Shown one piece after another: positions 60,980-64,000 of a stretch of DNA of 64,000 bases; the first letter of the stretch is position 1, and the number at the start of each line of letters is the position of its first letter. Made by a program: the position numbers and the translations under genes. The DNA is taken from NCBI GenBank assembly GCA_905116865.2, contig CAJHNH020008536.1, positions 223,426 to 287,425 on the forward strand. The letters run 5' to 3'. This DNA is from Candidula unifasciata. Taxonomy: Eukaryota; Mollusca; Gastropoda; Stylommatophora; Geomitridae. The notes beneath the pieces were generated by a model. The model did not search any database and was not told where the DNA came from. It saw only the letters and a list, made by a program, of their open reading frames with translations.

Positions 60980-61173
60980 CAGTGTTTCCCAAACTCTCCT
61001 TGGTCGCTGCGCCTTTTTTTTTTCCCAGTTAAACTGTTTCTACGACGCCTTAATCTAAGTAAAAGTAGGACTATTGTGTCTTGGTTACATTAATTATGCA
61101 GCTTTTACAATATTTCGCGGCGTCCCAGTGAAGAAATCGCGGATCCCCAGCGCGCACAGTTTGGGATACGCTG
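60980..61173. mobile_element. Short hAT-type MITE
   Basis: A 194-base element with ends CAGTGTTTCCCAAACT and AGTTTGGGATACGCTG (inverted, imperfect). Flanks ATCTAAGC and ATCTAGAC look like a decayed 8-base duplication. It is 27 bases from the preceding MITE. Confidence 0.7.
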
Positions 61174-62195
61174 ATCTAGACTGTCAACTCTGGGGTCTGC
61201 GGATATAACTACATACAGTATATGTTCTGTTCTCAAGCTTATTTCTAGATTTATATATTTTTTTATTATTAAACTGGACAATTTGTGCTGTTTTCTGGAG
61301 TACCGACGGGATGATGGACACACCTACAACAGCGTTTCTGCCCGGTGAACCCGTGGCGTATGGTCACCTTTGATGGTAGCGCAGCCTTGTTTTCCTGGCT
61401 GCTAAAGCTGAACGTACGGGTTATTACGAGTACAAATGCACTCAGTTTCAAAATTGTCTGACGTTCTTCTTGAAACCGCCTTACACCTCATAGGAAGTCG
61501 CGCTCTCCCAGATTGGAGACCACTGATTTACGTTTTTCGGAAACCGTTTTACCACTGCCATCTTGTGTGTAAGATCTTGTCCCTGGGAAGACACCGACTG
61601 ACTGACTGACTTTCTACCCCACCAGGGCATCACACGAGCGATAAACACACGATGACACAAAGTGTCAGCGTTCAGCCATTAGGCCATATTTATGGCCTGG
61701 CTATATTGCGGCCCCTGGCAAGAGCCAGAGTAGGGGCTTCAAATAACGAAAAATTACATCCCACAAAGGAATGACTAGATTAACAACAGGGAAGACACCT
61801 CCGACTTTAGCTATTTATAAATAGAGTCGGACTTGGGGAAGACCACAGAGATAAGCTGACCTGGTTGTTATCAGGGTTGTCTAAGTTGGTACTTTCGTAA
61901 TCATTTGAAACTGTTTGACCCATCCTTTTAGTACCACCCTGGATGTTTAGGAACGTTTTAGAAATTGTGCAGCAATATTTTACATTTTGTCATTACGAAA
62001 ATGTACATAGAATATTATGCGATGATTTCTCAAAATGAACTGCAAGAATTTTGACTAATTCTACATTTGTCTGTTAAACAGCAGGTGCTTGAGCGCGCGC
62101 TCTCTCTCCTACAAATTTTTTGAGTGTTTATTATGCCATTGGCTATGGTTTCCCAACATTGTTAAGGAAAAGGATTAAGAACAAATAAATACATA
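61174..62195. other. No gene recognised
   Basis: 61480-61530 ends CAGATTGGAGACCACTGATT, possibly the right end of another hAT-type MITE. Nothing else is recognised. Confidence 0.55.
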
Positions 62196-62199
62196 ATGG

Positions 62200-62580
62200 A
62201 GGGAGTTATCTTCTTCGCGTTCACCGACTGTAAGCTCAGGCGGAAAGTTCTGGTTGTTCATCCACTTCTGGACTCTAGCCCTGTTCCAGAACCTGAGTGT
62301 TGCGTGTACAACCGTTTCACGGGTTCTTTGCCGCTCATGCAGATGTACTCTGGTTTCCAAGGAAGCTCCCAATTAGTCGACTCTTACGACATGCTTTTTG
62401 TTTTCCCCACAACTGGGCTGCGTAACCCACACGGGGAAGAAGTGAGCAGTTGGTCTATTCTTGTTTTCCCCACAGCTGGGCTCCGTAACCCACACGGGGA
62501 AGAAGTGAGCAGTTGGTCTATTCTTGTTTTCCCCACAACTGGGCTCCGTAACCCACACGGGGAAGAAGGTAGTTATTAAT
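62200..62580 (-). mobile_element. SINE family D copy with triplicated end segment
   Basis: TCGCGTTCACCGACTGTAAG, CGGAAAGTTCTGGTTGTTCA, TCTAGCCCTGTTCCAGAACC, GCTCCCAATTAGTCGACTC, then a segment of about 67 bases (TTGTTTTCCCCACAACTGGG ... CACACGGGGAAGAAG) three times in tandem. It is the best minus-orientation reference for the family. Confidence 0.9.
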
Positions 62581-62589
62581 GCAAGATCA

Positions 62590-62835
62590 ACCACATATTG
62601 GTCGTTACACTTTCAGAAGAAAAATATGGAGATGAACATCGCTTTCCATTGGTATCAGAATGTATGCTTAGTCTTTTGGCATCACCTCATTCCTCTGCAG
62701 GGAGAGTGTTCTCTCTGCTTGAAACTGTTAAGGTAAAATCGCACTTCTTTGAAGACTTCAACAACGAATGCATTGATGAGATCAAAGTTATTGCTGCAGG
62801 ACATTTGGGAACCGCTGCAACAGCTCTTTAACAAA
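62590..62835 (+). mobile_element. Transposase C-terminal fragment, hAT dimerisation-like
   Basis: The open frame reads HRFPLVSECMLSLLASPHSS then AGRVFSLLETVKVKSHF and ends at a TAA at 62829. PLxSxxxLSxLxxPHSxA..RVFS is the pattern of hAT-type C-terminal domains. Only the last 70 or so codons are present. Confidence 0.6.
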
Positions 62836-62897
62836 CTAAGCGAAACAAAACGGTACAGCAATTATGTAATGGACAAATAATTTCAATTCCGATCAAC

Positions 62898-63893
<996 letters not shown>

Positions 63894-63904
63894 AATATAA
63901 AAAT

Positions 63905-63940
63905 ATGTGTGTGTGTGTGCGCGCGCGCGCGCGAGAGAGC
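63905..63940 (+). repeat. (GT)n(GC)n(GA)n microsatellite
   Basis: GTGTGTGTGTG, GCGCGCGCGCGC and GAGAGAG in sequence. Confidence 0.95.
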
Positions 63941-64000
63941 GTGTTAAAAGACGTTGTAACGGTTATTTTAAATTTTAATTGGGCACTTTCTTTTTAATAG

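Overview
The window is nuclear DNA from an invertebrate animal. Introns begin GT and end AG, coding is sparse, and most of the sequence is SINEs, decayed non-LTR reverse transcriptases, DNA-transposon remnants and minisatellites. The repeat style and the degree of similarity of the one recognisable gene to vertebrate ELMOD1/2 suggest a mollusc, perhaps a gastropod. The species assignment is inference; the spliced gene structure is read directly from the sequence.

Two host genes can be read, arranged head to head around 22.73-23.06 kb. On the minus strand, eight exons between 22734 and 4974 splice in frame into a 303-residue ELMO-domain protein of the ELMOD1/2 type, a GTPase-activating protein for ARL/ARF GTPases. 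It is complete from start to stop, all seven introns obey the GT-AG rule, and the start codon is split by intron 1 (A|TG). On the plus strand, a first exon at 23055 encodes a signal-peptide-like N terminus. Two further short exons (30430-30503 and 37403-37434) continue its frame. I do not recognise this protein, and its later exons were not found.

Layout: 0-4.8 kb is intergenic (tail of a SINE, RT remnant, TA/CT microsatellites, SINEs). 4.8-22.8 kb is the ELMOD gene; its introns hold a solo LTR, piggyBac-like remnants, RNase H and RT fragments, a 2.0 kb Tc1/mariner-like transposon with subrepeat-built terminal repeats, a 1.4 kb 42-bp minisatellite and a 30-bp minisatellite that abuts a splice acceptor. 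22.8-37.4 kb is the first part of the unknown gene, with very large minisatellites in its introns (41-43, 47, 38 and 23 bp units). 37.4-64 kb has no recognised exon. It holds more minisatellites, nested SINEs and hAT MITEs, RT tails, long pyrimidine (TTC) tracts, and two hAT-like elements whose ends are built from CGAATAGT-type motifs.

The most interesting features are the interplay of minisatellites with splice sites (19.6 kb and 37.4 kb), the transposon with foldback-type ends (12.8-14.8 kb), the hAT MITE family with an internal hairpin, and SINE families that share a body but carry different tRNA-like heads. No prokaryotic genes, CRISPR arrays or rRNA genes were seen.
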